A stretch of DNA of 16,196 nt from JBAXPW01 sp037132015 (GCA_037132015.1 JBAXPW010000029.1:1-16196); one strand, 5' to 3'. Positions 5,975 to 14,544 are shown, counted from the first letter of the stretch. The notes: generated by a model from the letters alone, not told the origin. Numbers and translations: made by a program.

Positions 5975-7652
5975 CGAAAATATACTAAAAATTCTTGTTT
6001 CAATTTTCATATTTCTTATTCCTCTTTTTCCAAAATTCCCTCTCATTGATTTGGAGTTTACCTACCTAAATATTCGATTGGAAGATTTTTTTATGGTACT
6101 AGTAGGTTTGGTTTTTGCAGTACAAGTAATACGAAAAAAGGAAACTATAAATAAAGAATTTTTTTGGCTTTTTATAGTCTACTGGATCGCAATTTTTTCA
6201 AGCCTTATATGGAATTATTTTATTTCAAAAGAAATTGAGTACCTTCATATTGGCCTACTTCACACTGCACGTCGTGTAGAGTATATGCTCATATTTTTTG
6301 TAACTATTTCATCTATCAAATCTAAAAAGGATCTTTTCTTTTATCTTACCCTCATTTTTGAGGTTCTTTTGATCGCATGTACTTACGGACTTGGACAAAA
6401 ATTTGGCACATATGTAGGACTTGGAACGATGGCTTTTATTTTACTCGGAACGATAGGATGGATAATTAAGTTTGGAATGTCTCCACTCATGTACTTGAGA
6501 TTTACATGGCTCGCAATACTTGGATATCTTATCAAGATGGTTGTAGAACGATATGGACCAGTTACTTTACCTGCGATTCAGACAATGAATCCTGAATTTT
6601 CACGAGGCTTATTACTCTTTTTAACAAAAGAAGCTCGTGTTTCATCTACATTTGCAGGACATTATGATTTTGCTGCATATCTCGTATTTTTAATTCCAAT
6701 ACTAATTGCATTTATCATATATAGAAAAAATATATCTATTATGATACTCTTTGTAATATCATTATTCATGCTCGTACTTACCGCATCAAGAGTATCCTTT
6801 GGAGCATATGCAGTCTCTGTTACAGGTTTATTATTATGGTCAAGAAAATGGATGGTGTTAATCTCAATTGTAATATTAACAATATTATTAAATTTATTTT
6901 CAAGTGGGCTTGTTCAACGATTTGTTGAAACTTTTCAAATACGACCAATCTTCGTAAATTCAACCACTGGCCAAATGGTGGTAGCTCAAAAAGTAACAAC
7001 AAAACAATTACCTGGAGGTTCTATAGTTATTCCCGGCACAACAGAAACTAAAATGACAACACAAGAAATGACAAATGGCCAAAAACTATTAATTGAACAA
7101 GTACGTCAGGATCTTAGAAATGAAGCATCAAAATCAGGAAAAATTCTCTCAGCTACTGAAGAAGCACAGATGGTAGCGACTATTACGGCTGGATTGTCGG
7201 GACAAAATGCTATGGTTCTTGACACATCAATGGCGGTAAGATTTCAGGTAAGTTGGCCTCGAGCATTTAAAGCATTCAAATCAAATCCAATTCTTGGAAC
7301 TGGAGCATCATCTTTAACTGAAGCAACTGATGGAGGATATGTAAGAACTATTGGAGAATTTGGTCTCTTTGGTACCTTAGCATTTTTTGCAATCATCCTT
7401 AAAATGATCTGGATAATTTGGATTAAATTACGAACTGATCTCAAACATAAACAAGAAGGAATTATTTATTATGGATTTTTATTTGGAATTCTAGCAATTC
7501 TTATAAACACAACTCTTATAGATGTATTTGAAGCATCTAAGGTTGCCTTTTATTTTTGGATGATTTCAGGAATTATGATTGGATCATTGCTGATAGAAGA
7601 TCATAAAAGCTCTCATAATAAACATCATATTAATAAAAGAGAACATAAGTAA
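5940..7652 (+). CDS. O-antigen ligase/polymerase-like membrane protein (Wzy/WaaL family) with a large outer loop
   Basis: This polytopic membrane protein has about 12-13 hydrophobic segments. Proteins of this type join or polymerise lipid-linked glycans on the outer face of the membrane. The segment TMNPEFSRG (215-223) followed by RVSSTFAGHYDFAAYL (233-248) is, as I recall, typical of O-antigen ligase-like proteins of CPR bacteria. The Wzy_C-type signature is the long non-membrane loop (about 321-470). It ends in AVRFQVSWPRAFKAF (432-446), NPILGTG (449-455) and IGEFGLFG (471-478), with R434 a candidate functional arginine. Two oddities stand out. About 55 extra residues with hydrophobic stretches lie between GQKF (152-155) and the TMNPEF segment. 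The outer loop is rich in Thr, Gln, Lys and Gly (340-425). The start ATG lies 35 bp inside the preceding gene, and no other in-frame ATG is close by. Confidence 0.8.
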   Translation: MGKLLRSLQWLDENILKILVSIFIFLIPLFPKFPLIDLEFTYLNIRLEDFFMVLVGLVFAVQVIRKKETINKEFFWLFIVYWIAIFSSLIWNYFISKEIEYLHIGLLHTARRVEYMLIFFVTISSIKSKKDLFFYLTLIFEVLLIACTYGLGQKFGTYVGLGTMAFILLGTIGWIIKFGMSPLMYLRFTWLAILGYLIKMVVERYGPVTLPAIQTMNPEFSRGLLLFLTKEARVSSTFAGHYDFAAYLVFLIPILIAFIIYRKNISIMILFVISLFMLVLTASRVSFGAYAVSVTGLLLWSRKWMVLISIVILTILLNLFSSGLVQRFVETFQIRPIFVNSTTGQMVVAQKVTTKQLPGGSIVIPGTTETKMTTQEMTNGQKLLIEQVRQDLRNEASKSGKILSATEEAQMVATITAGLSGQNAMVLDTSMAVRFQVSWPRAFKAFKSNPILGTGASSLTEATDGGYVRTIGEFGLFGTLAFFAIILKMIWIIWIKLRTDLKHKQEGIIYYGFLFGILAILINTTLIDVFEASKVAFYFWMISGIMIGSLLIEDHKSSHNKHHINKREHK

Positions 7653-7657
7653 GAGTG

Positions 7658-9136
7658 ATGGATCGGAAATTTATGAATATAGAAAAATATCCAAAAATGA
7701 ATAAAATTGATTGGCTAGCAATGTCGATTTGTATCACAATAGGACTAATCGTCAGACTTTACAATATTAATGTTCCAATAGGCGACTTCCATTCATGGAG
7801 ACAAGCAGATACAGCATCTGTTGCCCGAAATTTTGCACGAAAAGACTTTAATCTTCTTAAGCCTCAATATGATGATGTCTCAAGTATCCAAACAGGCCTT
7901 GATAATCCTCAGGGACTACGTATGGTGGAATTTCCAATTTATAACGCAATATTCGCATCTTTATATAAAATATATCCATCATATTCCATTGAAACATACG
8001 GAAGAGTTACCAGTGTTTTTTTTGCACTTATTATTATTGCAATCCTTTATTATCTTTTATACAAGGAAGTTGGACGAACCGCTTCAATTATCGGGTCTCT
8101 AACATTTGCAATTCTACCATTTAGCATATACTTTACACGTGTTGTACTTCCTGAAACTACAGCGTTGGGTTGTGTATTCATTGCTATTTTTGCACTCTAT
8201 AAATGGAGTACTGAGGAACACAATATATTTAAAATCTCTTACTTTGCAATTGGAATACTATCTTTTGCATCTGCAATTTTAATCAAACCAACTGCAATAT
8301 TTTTTGGTTTTGTACTTTTCTATATATTTTGTAAATCTTATAGATTTACACTATTAAAAAAACCATATTTTTATATATTTTTTATTCTCGCTGGACTTCC
8401 ACTACTGTGGTGGAGGAAATATATTCTACAGTTCCCTGAAGGTATACCTGCAAGTGATTGGCTCATTACAAGTGTAAATACGTATAAAGGATTAGAAAAT
8501 ATTTTTTTCAAACCAGCATTTTTTAGATGGGTATTTTATGAACGAATTAACAATATTATATTTGGAGGATACATAACAGTATTTTTTATTCTAGGTATTA
8601 TTTTTAAACCAAAATATTTTCTTTTTCATGCGATTGGTTTTTCAACACTCACATATCTTTTAATATTTCAAGGTGGTAATGTACAACATGAATATTACCA
8701 AACTCTTATTTTACCTGCACTTGCTTCATTTGTTGGTATTGGATTTGATGGAATTCAAAAAAATATAAGGTCATTTGTTCACCCAATAATTCTCATAGGT
8801 AGTTTATTACTGGTATATTCTGCGGGAATATTATTTTCCTATTATCATGTAAAAGATTATTATAATTATTCTAATGATCTTGTAAGTATTGCAAGCATAG
8901 TAAGATCTTTTACAAAGCCAACTGATAAAATAGTTACAGACACCATGGGTGATACAACACTCTTGTATCTTATTGATAGAAAGGGAGCTCCTGCAATTTT
9001 TAAGGAAGTACCAGAGCTAAAAAAGGATGGTTATTCGTATCTCGTTACCTATACAACAGAAACTGCAACTCGTATTCAAAAAGAGGGTTTTCAAAAAATT
9101 TTTTCTACGGATAAATTTACTCTAATTAAATTATGA
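7658..9136 (+). CDS. Membrane glycosyltransferase, PMT/ArnT-like (GT39/GT83, GT-C fold)
   Basis: This protein of 492 aa has about ten membrane segments. GT-C enzymes of this kind use a polyprenyl-phosphate sugar to glycosylate an acceptor on the outer face. The first outer loop carries GDFHSWRQADT (42-52), matching the family pattern in which an acidic residue (D43) follows the first membrane helix and precedes WRQ-D-T. It is followed by ARNF (56-59), VEFPIYN (90-96) and TRVVLPET (near 160), also family-like. The C-terminal 60 residues form a small soluble tail. The chosen start is ATG 7658; a GTG at 7655 lies directly before it, and another ATG at 7673 is possible. It begins 5 bp after the O-antigen-ligase-like gene and overlaps the next gene by 4 bp (ATGA), so it is inside the operon. 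The acceptor, whether lipid, protein or glycan, is unknown. Confidence 0.82.
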   Translation: MDRKFMNIEKYPKMNKIDWLAMSICITIGLIVRLYNINVPIGDFHSWRQADTASVARNFARKDFNLLKPQYDDVSSIQTGLDNPQGLRMVEFPIYNAIFASLYKIYPSYSIETYGRVTSVFFALIIIAILYYLLYKEVGRTASIIGSLTFAILPFSIYFTRVVLPETTALGCVFIAIFALYKWSTEEHNIFKISYFAIGILSFASAILIKPTAIFFGFVLFYIFCKSYRFTLLKKPYFYIFFILAGLPLLWWRKYILQFPEGIPASDWLITSVNTYKGLENIFFKPAFFRWVFYERINNIIFGGYITVFFILGIIFKPKYFLFHAIGFSTLTYLLIFQGGNVQHEYYQTLILPALASFVGIGFDGIQKNIRSFVHPIILIGSLLLVYSAGILFSYYHVKDYYNYSNDLVSIASIVRSFTKPTDKIVTDTMGDTTLLYLIDRKGAPAIFKEVPELKKDGYSYLVTYTTETATRIQKEGFQKIFSTDKFTLIKL

Positions 9137-10326
9137 GAATATTGATGCTCACTCCATATCTTCCATATCCTCCAGCATCAGGAGGTCAAATACGTACTCT
9201 CAACCTTCTTAAATATTTAAGTCGTAATAACGAAATCACATTAATTGCATTGTATAAAGATCCCATTGAAAAATTAAATGCAAAACAATTAGAAAAATAT
9301 TGTAAAAAAATATATTTATGCAAACGTGCTAAAAAACCATGGCAAATAAAAAATATTTTAAAAGCAATCTTTTCATTTTTACCTTTTCTCATCGTACGCA
9401 ATTATTCTTCTGAGGCCAAAAATATTATTGCTGAATTATTAAGTAAGAATAATTATGACGTCATTCATGCAGAAACATTCTATATCATGCCTCATATTCC
9501 TCAAACAAATATTCCAATTTTACTTGTAGAACAAACTATTGAGTTTATGGTATATCAACATTTTATCTCAACTCTCCCATTTTTGTTGAAAATTTTTTTG
9601 AATGTTGATATTATCAAACTCCGTTTTTGGGAAAAGCTATATTGGAAAAAGGCTAATATTGTAGCCACGGTCTCACATTATGATGAAGCAATTATCAAAC
9701 TATTAGTACCAACTCTCACTCCTGTTGTAATACCAAATGGAGCAGGAGATGACATGTTTGTAGAAAAATTGGAACCAAAATCATGGAAAATTCCTAGATT
9801 GCTATTTGTTGGAAATTTTTCTTGGCTTCAAAATACAGAGGCGGCAGAATATCTTATAGCGCACGTACTTCCTAAATTGCGCAAAGAACTTACCAATGTT
9901 CAACTCCTTATCGCAGGTCAACGTGCGAAAGAAAAGATTAGTGCTGATCCAACAAATGGAGTAGAGGTGATTGATCTTGCACAGGATGATACTGTAAAAG
10001 TACAACAACTTTATCGTGAAGCAACACTTTTTGTAGCGCCAATATTTGGACCAGGTGGTACTCGATTAAAAATACTCGCCGCAATGGCATCAGGACTCCC
10101 AGTTATATCAACTCAAGTTGGGGTTGAGGGACTTTCGGTAAACAACGGACACCATGCTTTAATAGCCGATTCTCCCAAAGAATTTATCAGACAAATATTA
10201 CTGGCGTTAAAAAATAGAAAATTATATGAAGAAATGAGAACGCTTTCATATAACCTCGCAAAACAAAAATATAGTTGGGAAGCCATTGCACACGAACTTG
10301 AAGTAGTTTATTCTAATATTACCTAG
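9133..10326 (+). CDS. Family 4 glycosyltransferase (GT-B fold)
   Basis: This is a retaining GT-B transferase, 397 aa, expected at the inner face of the membrane. The N-terminal domain opens with MRILMLTPYLPYPPASGG (1-18), the usual Gly-rich donor/acceptor loop. The linker region has VATVSHYD (177-184) and VIPNG (199-203). The C-terminal domain starts at PRLLFVGNFSW (221-231), a form that recurs in transferases annotated near exopolysaccharide genes. The donor site reads FGPGGTRLKILAAMASG (305-321), so the first Glu of the common E-x7-E motif is not present in the usual form. The start ATG overlaps the stop of the preceding gene (ATGA), a sign of coupled translation. The sugar specificity cannot be told. 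Confidence 0.88.
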   Translation: MRILMLTPYLPYPPASGGQIRTLNLLKYLSRNNEITLIALYKDPIEKLNAKQLEKYCKKIYLCKRAKKPWQIKNILKAIFSFLPFLIVRNYSSEAKNIIAELLSKNNYDVIHAETFYIMPHIPQTNIPILLVEQTIEFMVYQHFISTLPFLLKIFLNVDIIKLRFWEKLYWKKANIVATVSHYDEAIIKLLVPTLTPVVIPNGAGDDMFVEKLEPKSWKIPRLLFVGNFSWLQNTEAAEYLIAHVLPKLRKELTNVQLLIAGQRAKEKISADPTNGVEVIDLAQDDTVKVQQLYREATLFVAPIFGPGGTRLKILAAMASGLPVISTQVGVEGLSVNNGHHALIADSPKEFIRQILLALKNRKLYEEMRTLSYNLAKQKYSWEAIAHELEVVYSNIT

Positions 10327-10352
10327 TAATTGTTATTTTTAAATATTCATTA

Positions 10353-11456
10353 ATGCGTATCGGTATAGATATTTCACAAATTGTATATGAAGGAACAGGT
10401 GTAGCTCGTTTTACAGATGGTTTTTTGCGATCTGCTCTTACATATCACAATAATCATCAATGGATATTCTTTTGTTCGTCCTTTCGTCGTCAGCTCGACA
10501 AAAATCTCATAACATTAATTCAAAGATCAAATCAAACACTTATTCAACTACCTATTCCGCCTCGTGGACTTTCATTTATATCGCATAATCTTCATTCGCT
10601 AAGTAGAGAACTTCATATTTTTAATTCTCTATTTAATAGGATTGATTGGTTTATCACTTCTGATTGGGCCGAATTACCATTATCATGCAAAAAGGCAACA
10701 ATAGTACACGATCTCGTATTTAAACGGTATCCTGAAACTGTGGATCCAGTTATATTAAAGACACAGATGAAACGATTAGAATGGATAGAAAAGGAGTCTG
10801 AAATAGTATTCTGTGATTCAAAATCAACTGCCGATGATCTTAGAGAATTCTATAACATTGATATAAACAAAATTTGTGTCAATTATCCGGGTGTTGAAAA
10901 TAGATCGGTCAATGTTCACTTTGTTGAGAAAACAATTAAAAAATATAATTTAAAAAAACCCTTTCTATTAGCAGTTGGTAAAGTTGAACCAAGAAAAAAT
11001 TTAAAACGCCTTATTGAAGCTTTTCTTCAAATCGATGAAAAAGATACTGAACTTATCATAGTAGGTCCTCAAGGTTGGGATAAATTAGATAACATAAATG
11101 ACAAACGTATTCAATTTCTCGGATACATTTCTGATGATGAATTAACTGCATTATACACCTCATGTTATGCTTTTATTTTGCCCTCCTTATGGGAAGGATT
11201 TGGATATCCGATTATAGAAGCAATGCATCAGGGAGCTCCAGTTTTAACCTCAAATATATCTTCCCTTGAAGAAATCACACATAAACATGCTATTCATTTT
11301 GATCCGTTCAATATTAAAAATATTAAAGATTCAATACATTTAATTTTTAATGATAAGAAGTTGAGAACTAAACTCAGTTTGGAAGGAAAAATTTATGCTG
11401 AATCTTTTACATGGAAACGATACATTGACACATTCATTACAAAATTAACTTCGTGA
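10353..11456 (+). CDS. Family 4 glycosyltransferase (mannosyl/rhamnosyl-transferase type)
   Basis: This GT-B transferase of 367 aa starts with MRIGIDISQIVYEGTGVARF (1-20), followed by IVHDLVFKRYP (117-127), CDSKSTADDL (154-163), AVGKVEPRKNLKRLIEAF (207-224) and LPSLWEGFGYPIIEAM (276-291). The E-x7-E donor motif is complete at E281 and E289. R213 and K215, or nearby basic residues, are the expected phosphate binders. It begins 26 bp after the previous gene on the same strand without a clear ribosome binding site. It is similar along its length to the next gene, with the E-x7-E motif at the same residue numbers, suggesting an old tandem duplication. The donor is probably a GDP- or dTDP-sugar, but this is inference. 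Confidence 0.9.
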   Translation: MRIGIDISQIVYEGTGVARFTDGFLRSALTYHNNHQWIFFCSSFRRQLDKNLITLIQRSNQTLIQLPIPPRGLSFISHNLHSLSRELHIFNSLFNRIDWFITSDWAELPLSCKKATIVHDLVFKRYPETVDPVILKTQMKRLEWIEKESEIVFCDSKSTADDLREFYNIDINKICVNYPGVENRSVNVHFVEKTIKKYNLKKPFLLAVGKVEPRKNLKRLIEAFLQIDEKDTELIIVGPQGWDKLDNINDKRIQFLGYISDDELTALYTSCYAFILPSLWEGFGYPIIEAMHQGAPVLTSNISSLEEITHKHAIHFDPFNIKNIKDSIHLIFNDKKLRTKLSLEGKIYAESFTWKRYIDTFITKLTS

Positions 11457-11462
11457 TACAAT
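11454..11462 (+). promoter_or_regulatory. Possible extended -10 promoter ahead of the third GT4 gene
   Basis: TGA followed by TACAAT (TG at 11454-11455, hexamer 11457-11462) looks like an extended -10. It would start a transcript near 11469, 7 nt before the ATG at 11476. A perfect TTGACA lies at 11425-11430 but is too far away (26 bp) to pair with it. Confidence 0.25.
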
Positions 11463-11475
11463 TACTATAAATCAT

Positions 11476-12594
11476 ATGATAATAGGAATAGACGGAAACG
11501 AAGCGAATGTAGAAAAACAAGTAGGTGTATCAGTATATACAAACAACCTACTGAGTTATTTTTCTAAGTGGGCAAATGTAAAAATTCAATTTGTTATTTA
11601 TTTACGAGAAACACCAAAAAATCATCTTCCCAAGTCTACTGAATATTTTAGATATCAAGTAATTCCTTTTCAACGTCTATGGTCGCAGATTTTTTTACCT
11701 ATTTATCTTTATACACATAAAAGACCAAGTGTCTTTTTTTCACCAGCTCATTACGCTCCTCGTTGGTGTCCTATTCCAACTGTAGTAACAATACATGATC
11801 TTGCTTATTTCCTATATCCAGAAGAATTTCTCAAAAAAGATTTGTATCAATTAAGAGAATGGACACGTTATTCAGTTGATCAATCCACACATCTTATTGC
11901 AGTTTCTAAAACTACAAAAAAAGATCTTATACGGTATTACAACATTCAAGAAAATAAGATTAGTATTGTATATAACGGATTTGAGAAACAAATTAAAGAA
12001 GATAATGCCACCATAGACAAACATATATTAAACAAATGGAATATACGACAAAATGAATATATATTATTTGTAAGCACTATTCAACCACGAAAAAATTTGA
12101 TAAATTTATTAAAAGCATACTCAGAACTTAAAAAACAAAGTGTATCCTACAATCTAGTTATCGTTGGAAAAAAAGGATGGCTATACAAGCAAATTTTTGA
12201 GGATGTAAAAACTTTGAATTTAGAAGAGCATGTTATTTTTACCGACTATGTTTCAGATGATGAACTCGTAGAGTTGTATAAACATGCATTATGTCTTGTA
12301 TTTCCTTCTCTGTATGAAGGTTTTGGAATTCCAATTTTAGAAGCGATGTCATGGAGATGTCCTGTAATAACCTCCTTTGCATCAAGTCTTCCGGAAGTTG
12401 GAGGGGATGCATGTCTATATATCGACCCTGAAAATCCTCAAGACATATCGGAAAAAATATCCCACCTTATTGATAACAATTCATTACGTAATAAATTGAT
12501 TGAAAAGGGATTAGAGCGCACCAAAAATTTTTCATGGGAGAAATGTGCACAAGAAACACTCGAAGTGCTTCAACAATTTGCATCAATTACTTAA
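11476..12594 (+). CDS. Family 4 glycosyltransferase, paralogue of the preceding gene
   Basis: This GT-B transferase of 372 aa has the same architecture as its neighbour: MIIGIDGNEANVEKQVGVSV (1-20), TIHDLAYFLYP (105-115), AVSKTTKKDL (142-151), VYNGFE (165-170), STIQPRKNLINLLKAY (200-215) and FPSLYEGFGIPILEAM (276-291). The E-x7-E pair is at E281 and E289. The N-terminal 'GVSVYTNNLL' form is common in transferases adding mannose or rhamnose to O-antigen-like chains; that specificity is inference. It starts 19 bp after the previous gene. It ends tail to tail with the minus-strand GT2 gene, sharing 8 bp, with no hairpin terminator between them. Confidence 0.9.
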   Translation: MIIGIDGNEANVEKQVGVSVYTNNLLSYFSKWANVKIQFVIYLRETPKNHLPKSTEYFRYQVIPFQRLWSQIFLPIYLYTHKRPSVFFSPAHYAPRWCPIPTVVTIHDLAYFLYPEEFLKKDLYQLREWTRYSVDQSTHLIAVSKTTKKDLIRYYNIQENKISIVYNGFEKQIKEDNATIDKHILNKWNIRQNEYILFVSTIQPRKNLINLLKAYSELKKQSVSYNLVIVGKKGWLYKQIFEDVKTLNLEEHVIFTDYVSDDELVELYKHALCLVFPSLYEGFGIPILEAMSWRCPVITSFASSLPEVGGDACLYIDPENPQDISEKISHLIDNNSLRNKLIEKGLERTKNFSWEKCAQETLEVLQQFASIT

Positions 12595-13441
12595 AAGTTA
12601 AGAATTCTTCTATTTGTTTACCTGTTCGTTTAAAAAATATTGCAACTTTCTTATCAAATGTTTCTTTACGATTGTTATCAATATGATATTTGCCTCCTTG
12701 CATTTCATATGAAAAAATTTTTTCCTTTATCTCTCCTTTAAACATGCGATAAAATCCAGTTAATAACATCTTATACAACGACTGTAATTTACCTTCATTG
12801 TTAATTCTTCTGAACGAAAAAGTTATCTTAATATTTTGCATAAACTTACCTTTTACCCCCCAATCTGATGCTTTTTTAACAATATGAAAGTCTTCAGCAA
12901 CAAATTGATCCTCGTCAAAACCACCCAAAAGATGGAAAAAATTCTTCTCCCAAATCATACCACCCACTGAAGAATATGGATTTGTTGAACCTTGAGACTT
13001 GCTAATTAAAAAATTAAGTAGTTGATAAAAAGCAACAACCTCAGTTGATTTGTCTTCTGGCTCTACGTAAGGAAGAAAAATAAGTCCTTTTTCTGCTTCT
13101 ATATATTTATGTAATTTTTTTGTAAATGTTTTTTGTATTCTTGTGTCTGCATCAAGAAAAATAAGAAATAAACCTGTACCTAATCGAGCGCCCATATTTC
13201 TTTGAAAAGATACATTTCGTTTTTCAGTTCCGACTATCCTTAGTGGAAAATATGCAGAATAGATTTGTGATTTCTCTATTGTTGCATCTTCTGATTTCCC
13301 ATCTACAACAATAACTTCAAAATTTTGGAGTGTTTGTTTTTTCAAATCGTTTAGAAGTCGGGGCAAAAAATACTCCTCATTTAGTACAGGAATAACAACG
13401 GTAAAAATTGGATTTTGTTGATTATTCATACGTAAATTCAT
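12587..13441 (-). CDS. Family 2 glycosyltransferase on the opposite strand
   Basis: This GT-A fold transferase of 284 aa shows FTVVIPVLNEEYFLPRLL (13-30), VVDGKSED (45-52), RNMGARLGTG (81-90), the metal-binding FLDADT (95-100), a GGFDED segment (173-178) and VAEDFHI (181-187) with the probable catalytic acid. A few basic residues and SFRR (209-212) lie near where other members have their product-binding Arg. The C-terminal part (about 220-284) is charged and has no obvious membrane helix, so it is likely cytosolic or peripheral. The start could be ATG 13441 or ATG 13429. I chose 13441 because a -10-like TATTAT ends 5 bp upstream of it. It is the only glycan gene on the minus strand and is divergent from the FemX-like gene. 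Confidence 0.85.
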   Translation of the reverse strand: MNLRMNNQQNPIFTVVIPVLNEEYFLPRLLNDLKKQTLQNFEVIVVDGKSEDATIEKSQIYSAYFPLRIVGTEKRNVSFQRNMGARLGTGLFLIFLDADTRIQKTFTKKLHKYIEAEKGLIFLPYVEPEDKSTEVVAFYQLLNFLISKSQGSTNPYSSVGGMIWEKNFFHLLGGFDEDQFVAEDFHIVKKASDWGVKGKFMQNIKITFSFRRINNEGKLQSLYKMLLTGFYRMFKGEIKEKIFSYEMQGGKYHIDNNRKETFDKKVAIFFKRTGKQIEEFLTFK

Positions 13442-13446
13442 ATATA

Positions 13447-13452
13447 ATAATA
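13447..13452 (-). promoter_or_regulatory. Candidate -10 box of the minus-strand GT2 gene
   Basis: TATTAT (13452-13447 on the minus strand) lies 5 bp before the ATG at 13441, so the message would again be leaderless or nearly so. A second, perfect TATAAT is at 13470-13465 and would give a leader of about 17 nt. Neither has a good -35. Confidence 0.4.
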
Positions 13453-13487
13453 CCTTAGTGGTTAATTATACCAAAGAAATAATAACT

Positions 13488-14498
13488 ATGTCTATCAGTA
13501 TCATACCAGATACCTATAATACGGAGCATTACAATAGGGTATCCAATCATCCTCTTCAATCTTGGCAGTGGGGAGAAGCTCGAAAAGCAATGGGCATACA
13601 GGTGGTACGTATCGGTGTTTTTGATAACGCAAATCTTCATCAGGTGTTTCAGATGACGATTCATAAAATCCCAAAATTTCCATATTATTTAGGATATATT
13701 CCACGTTCTATCACACCCTCCCCAGAAGTATTAACATTCTTACATGACTATTCAATATCTCACAATATTATATTTATTAAAATTGAACCTGATGATTCCA
13801 TTGCAGAAGAAGTTATTCTTACGCATTTTTCTACAAAAAGTTTTCAAATTGTAAAATCTCCTCATTCTTTATTTTCAGAATGGACAATGGAAATGAATAT
13901 CTCATCTTCAGAAGAAGATCTCATTAAGCAGATGAAGCCAAAGACAAGATACAATATACGATTGGCTCAAAAAAAAGGAGTAACTGTTAAAGAAGAATCG
14001 AATGAAACAGGCTTTAAAATATTTTGCGATCTTTATTTTGATACATGTCGTAGACAACGCTATTTTGGCCACTCGCCAAATTATCATGAAATTGTATGGA
14101 ACCACATGAAAGAAGGAATTGCCCATATTATAATTGCATATTATGATAATACCCCACTTGCTTCATATGAGTTATTTCATTTTCATAACAAACTCTATTA
14201 TCCGTATGGGGGAACCTCAGATCTTCATCGCAATGTTATGCCAGCAAATCTCATTATGTGGGAAGCAATTATGCTAGGTAAAAAATTAGGCGCAAATTAC
14301 TTTGATATGTGGGGATCATTAGCACCAGGATATGCAGAAAATCATACTTGGGCTGGATTTACTCGATTCAAAGAAGGATATGGTGCTCAATTTGTACAAA
14401 AATCGGGAAGCTTTGACCTTATTGTAAATACTTCTTTGTATACTCTCTATAATCAAGCACATAAACTCCGATCAATATTTCTTAAATTGAAGCGATAA
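13488..14498 (+). CDS. FemAB/FemX-like aminoacyltransferase (peptidoglycan bridge formation, GNAT fold)
   Basis: FemX-type enzymes transfer an amino acid from aminoacyl-tRNA to lipid II or a peptidoglycan stem peptide at the inner face of the membrane. Family marks are the N-terminal HPLQSWQWGEARKAMG (21-36), IPRSITPSPE (71-80), MKPKTRYNIRLAQKKGV (149-165), a strand-rich acyltransferase core with ASYELFHFHNKLYYPYGG (225-242), and MPANLIMWEAI followed by 'KKLGANYFDMWG' (251-276). The WAGFTRFKEGYGA segment (288-300) is typical of the C-terminal GNAT domain. At 336 aa it matches single-unit FemX/FmhB proteins. The chosen start is ATG 13488. An in-frame GTG at 13458 would add ten residues with no family likeness. 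It is separated from the divergent GT2 gene by 46 bp. Its transcript ends at the hairpin just downstream. Confidence 0.88.
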   Translation: MSISIIPDTYNTEHYNRVSNHPLQSWQWGEARKAMGIQVVRIGVFDNANLHQVFQMTIHKIPKFPYYLGYIPRSITPSPEVLTFLHDYSISHNIIFIKIEPDDSIAEEVILTHFSTKSFQIVKSPHSLFSEWTMEMNISSSEEDLIKQMKPKTRYNIRLAQKKGVTVKEESNETGFKIFCDLYFDTCRRQRYFGHSPNYHEIVWNHMKEGIAHIIIAYYDNTPLASYELFHFHNKLYYPYGGTSDLHRNVMPANLIMWEAIMLGKKLGANYFDMWGSLAPGYAENHTWAGFTRFKEGYGAQFVQKSGSFDLIVNTSLYTLYNQAHKLRSIFLKLKR

Positions 14499-14542
14499 AA
14501 AACCCTGCTTTTCAGCAGGGTTATTTCACATCTAATCGCTTC
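14489..14542. repeat. Outer 8-bp inverted repeat enclosing the terminator
   Basis: GAAGCGAT (14489-14496) and its exact complement ATCGCTTC (14535-14542) flank the terminator hairpin. The left arm includes the last two sense codons of the FemX-like gene and the first base of its stop. The right arm lies just past the lon stop codon. Confidence 0.6.
14501..14522. terminator. Hairpin terminator between the convergent femX-like and lon genes
   Basis: AACCCTGC (14501-14508) and GCAGGGTT (14515-14522) form a perfect 8-bp stem with a 6-nt loop (TTTTCA). On the minus strand the stem runs into six T residues, so it is a strong intrinsic terminator for lon. On the plus strand it is followed by TTATTT, a weaker tract, so it probably also serves the FemX-like gene. 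Confidence 0.9.
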
Positions 14543-14544
14543 TT

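Noticed and set aside
7821..8102. A 93-codon plus-strand frame inside the PMT-like gene.
   Set aside because: It overlaps fully, in another frame, a gene with strong family motifs. It has no start signal of its own.
5972..11456. Use of an alternative code in which TGA is read as glycine, as in some CPR lineages.
   Set aside because: TGA is the natural stop at 5974, 9136 and 11456. Reading through would merge well-defined genes, and no in-frame TGA interrupts any conserved domain.
13458..13487. A GTG start at 13458 for the FemX-like gene.
   Set aside because: The ten added residues have no family match and would bring the start to within 16 bp of the divergent gene's start. ATG 13488 gives a normal FemX N-terminus.
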